Positions 5,569 through 6,982 of a stretch of 6,982 nt of DNA are shown piece by piece. The position numbers were made by a program, and so were the translations under genes. Under the pieces are notes generated by a model that was given only the letters and a program-made list of their open reading frames with translations, did not search any database and was not told the DNA's origin. Numbering within the stretch: the first letter of the stretch is position 1; every line of letters begins with the position of its first letter. Source of the DNA: 2-12-FULL-60-19 sp041483675 (GTDB lineage Bacteria; Desulfobacterota; Binatia; UBA9968); NCBI GenBank assembly GCA_041483675.1, contig JBGPGE010000170.1:1-6982 (forward strand). The letters run 5' to 3'.

Positions 5569-6982
5569 ATGGCGATGAAAGATCTGCGGGACTTTATCAA
5601 GCTGTTGGAATCTCACGGGGAGCTGCAGCGGGTGCGCGAAGAGGTCGATTGGAACCTGGAGATGGGCGCCGTCACGCGGCGGGTGTACGATCTCGGCGCG
5701 CCGGCGGCGCTCTTTGAAAAAATAAAAGGCTATCCCGAAGGCTATCGCGCTCTCGGCGCGCCGTTCGGCACGAGCAAGGCGCGAGGCCACGCGCTCTTTG
5801 CGCGGACGGCGCTGGCCTTGGGGCTTGGGCCGGATGCCTCGGCAAAAGAGATCATGGCTCATTACCTCGAGCGCAAGCAGACGCCGATCAAGCCGGCGGT
5901 TGTCAAAAGCGGCCCGTGCAAAGAAGTGATCCGGCTCGGCAAGGAGGTGGATCTGTTGAGCTTCCCCTCGCCGTTGATCCACGACGGCGATGGCGGCCGG
6001 TACATCGGCACGTGGCACACGGTGATTACCAAAGATCCCGACAGCTCGTGGGTCAACTGGGGCATGTATCGGCTCATGGTTCACGACCGCAACACGCTCG
6101 GCTGCCTCTTTCCGCTGCAGCAGCACGTCGGGCAGATGTACGCGAAGTATGAAGCCAAAAATATTCCGATGCCCGCGGCCGTTGTCATCGGCGCGCAGCC
6201 GGTCGTTCCCATGGTGAGCTGCGTTCAGCTCCCGCCCTACGTCAACGAAGTCGATATCGCGGGCGCGCTTCAAGGGGAGCCGGTCGAGCTGGTCAAATGC
6301 GAGACGGTCGATCTCGAAGTTCCCGCCGGAGCGGAAATCGTCCTCGAAGGCGAGGTGTTGCCGCACGAGCGCAAAATGGAGGGGCCGTTCGGCGAGTACA
6401 TGGGCTACGAGGCGGGCAAGTCGTCCCCCAAGCCGATTTTCCGCGTCAATGCGATCACGCACCGGCGCGATCCGATCCTCCCGTTCTCCAACATGGGGAT
6501 GCCGATCCACGAAGGGCAGTCGGTCACAGCGTTGATCAAAGGGGCGGAGATTTTCGCCGAGCTTAAAAAACTCGGCCTGCCGGTCAAGGGCGTTTACATG
6601 CCGCCGTTTGCCGCAGGCCACATGGCCGTGGTCTCGACGGAGACTCCCTTCATCAATTTCGCCAAGCGCGTGGCCCACGCGGTGTGGGCGACTAAGCCGG
6701 GGCTCTTTACCTATTACATCGTCGTCGTCGAGCCGGACGTCGATCCCACGAACATGGACGAGGTTCTCCACGCGATGACCACCAAATGCCATCCGGTCAA
6801 CGGCATCCACCAGGTGCCGCACATTCCCGGCTTCCCGGTTCTGCTGCCGTTTCTTCCTCCAAAGGAGCGCCTGATCGGCGACGCCGCGGGAGTGATTTTC
6901 GATTGCACGTGGCCCAAGGACTGGCCGCAGGAGGCGATCCCGATCAAGGCGACGTTCGAGAATCTCTGGCCGAAAGAGGTCC
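5569..6982 (+). CDS. UbiD-family prFMN-dependent decarboxylase, 3' end cut by the window
   Basis: The start ATG at 5569 has GGAGA (5558-5562) 6 nt upstream, a better spacing than for the second ATG at 5575. 471 codons are visible, so probably only the last few residues are missing. The N-terminus MAMKDLRDFIKLLESHGELQ is typical of the family. Active-site residues line up with fungal Fdc1 and E. coli UbiD: Asn163 and Arg168 in NWGMYR, His186 in QQHVGQMY, Glu227 in NEVDIAG (metal and cofactor-phosphate ligands), and Glu271 and Glu276 in MEGPFGE (the E-x4-E catalytic pair). LEVPAGAEIVLEGEVLPHE and PIHEGQS are also present. These enzymes reversibly decarboxylate aromatic or alpha,beta-unsaturated acids using prenylated FMN from a UbiX partner, which is not visible here. 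The substrate cannot be deduced: ubiquinone synthesis, benzoate-type or cinnamate-type acids are all possible. The gene is divergent from the bactofilin. Confidence 0.9.
   Translation, partial: MAMKDLRDFIKLLESHGELQRVREEVDWNLEMGAVTRRVYDLGAPAALFEKIKGYPEGYRALGAPFGTSKARGHALFARTALALGLGPDASAKEIMAHYLERKQTPIKPAVVKSGPCKEVIRLGKEVDLLSFPSPLIHDGDGGRYIGTWHTVITKDPDSSWVNWGMYRLMVHDRNTLGCLFPLQQHVGQMYAKYEAKNIPMPAAVVIGAQPVVPMVSCVQLPPYVNEVDIAGALQGEPVELVKCETVDLEVPAGAEIVLEGEVLPHERKMEGPFGEYMGYEAGKSSPKPIFRVNAITHRRDPILPFSNMGMPIHEGQSVTALIKGAEIFAELKKLGLPVKGVYMPPFAAGHMAVVSTETPFINFAKRVAHAVWATKPGLFTYYIVVVEPDVDPTNMDEVLHAMTTKCHPVNGIHQVPHIPGFPVLLPFLPPKERLIGDAAGVIFDCTWPKDWPQEAIPIKATFENLWPKEV

Noticed and set aside
5524..6822. 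A 432-codon open frame on the minus strand
   Set aside because: It is antisense to the UbiD-family gene, whose catalytic motifs are intact. The product is Arg/Asp/His-rich, as expected for a complementary frame of GC-rich coding DNA.
1..6982. CRISPR array or tRNA/rRNA genes
   Set aside because: No regularly spaced repeats of 24-37 bp, no cloverleaf with a TTCGANTC-type arm, and no rRNA motifs were seen on either strand.

Overview
The window looks like a fragment of a GC-rich environmental bacterial chromosome. It joins a horizontally acquired integron-like segment (about positions 1-2895) to an ordinary chromosomal stretch (about 3115-6982). Taxonomy cannot be fixed from the sequence. A bactofilin, an adenine deaminase-type amidohydrolase and a UbiD-family decarboxylase fit many Gram-negative soil or groundwater lineages (deltaproteobacteria-like, NC10/Rokubacteria-like), but this is only a guess.

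Left part, all on the minus strand, read from 2895 down to 1. First comes a broken integron integrase: only the C-terminal end remains, with the HSFATHL and LLGHKDVSTTMVYTHV blocks, and it is frameshifted. Next is a 190-bp AT-richer spacer with repeated CAGCATA motifs and a GTTRRRY-type core (GTTGAAT), which may be the attI site. A 661-codon FRG-domain gene follows, then an 80-bp imperfect palindrome with attC architecture. Last is the 5' end of a secreted ModA-like substrate-binding protein, which starts 26 nt after the attC cleavage point. Integrase remnant, attI-like core, cassette, attC and next cassette all point the same way. This is the layout of an integron whose integrase has the same orientation as its cassettes. 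The FRG gene is visibly lower in GC than the genes to the right.

Right part. A GTG-started adenine deaminase-type amidohydrolase (+, 3115-4884) converges on a bactofilin (-, 4890-5306) with only 5 nt between the stops. A 262-nt divergent spacer holds a GGGAATT-rich inverted repeat. It separates the bactofilin from a UbiD-family prFMN-dependent decarboxylase (+, from 5569), which runs off the right edge almost complete. These three genes show no obvious shared pathway.

The part most worth following up is the degenerate reverse-oriented integron, with an unusually large (about 2.1 kb) FRG-domain cassette of unknown function and a possible secreted binding-protein cassette behind it.
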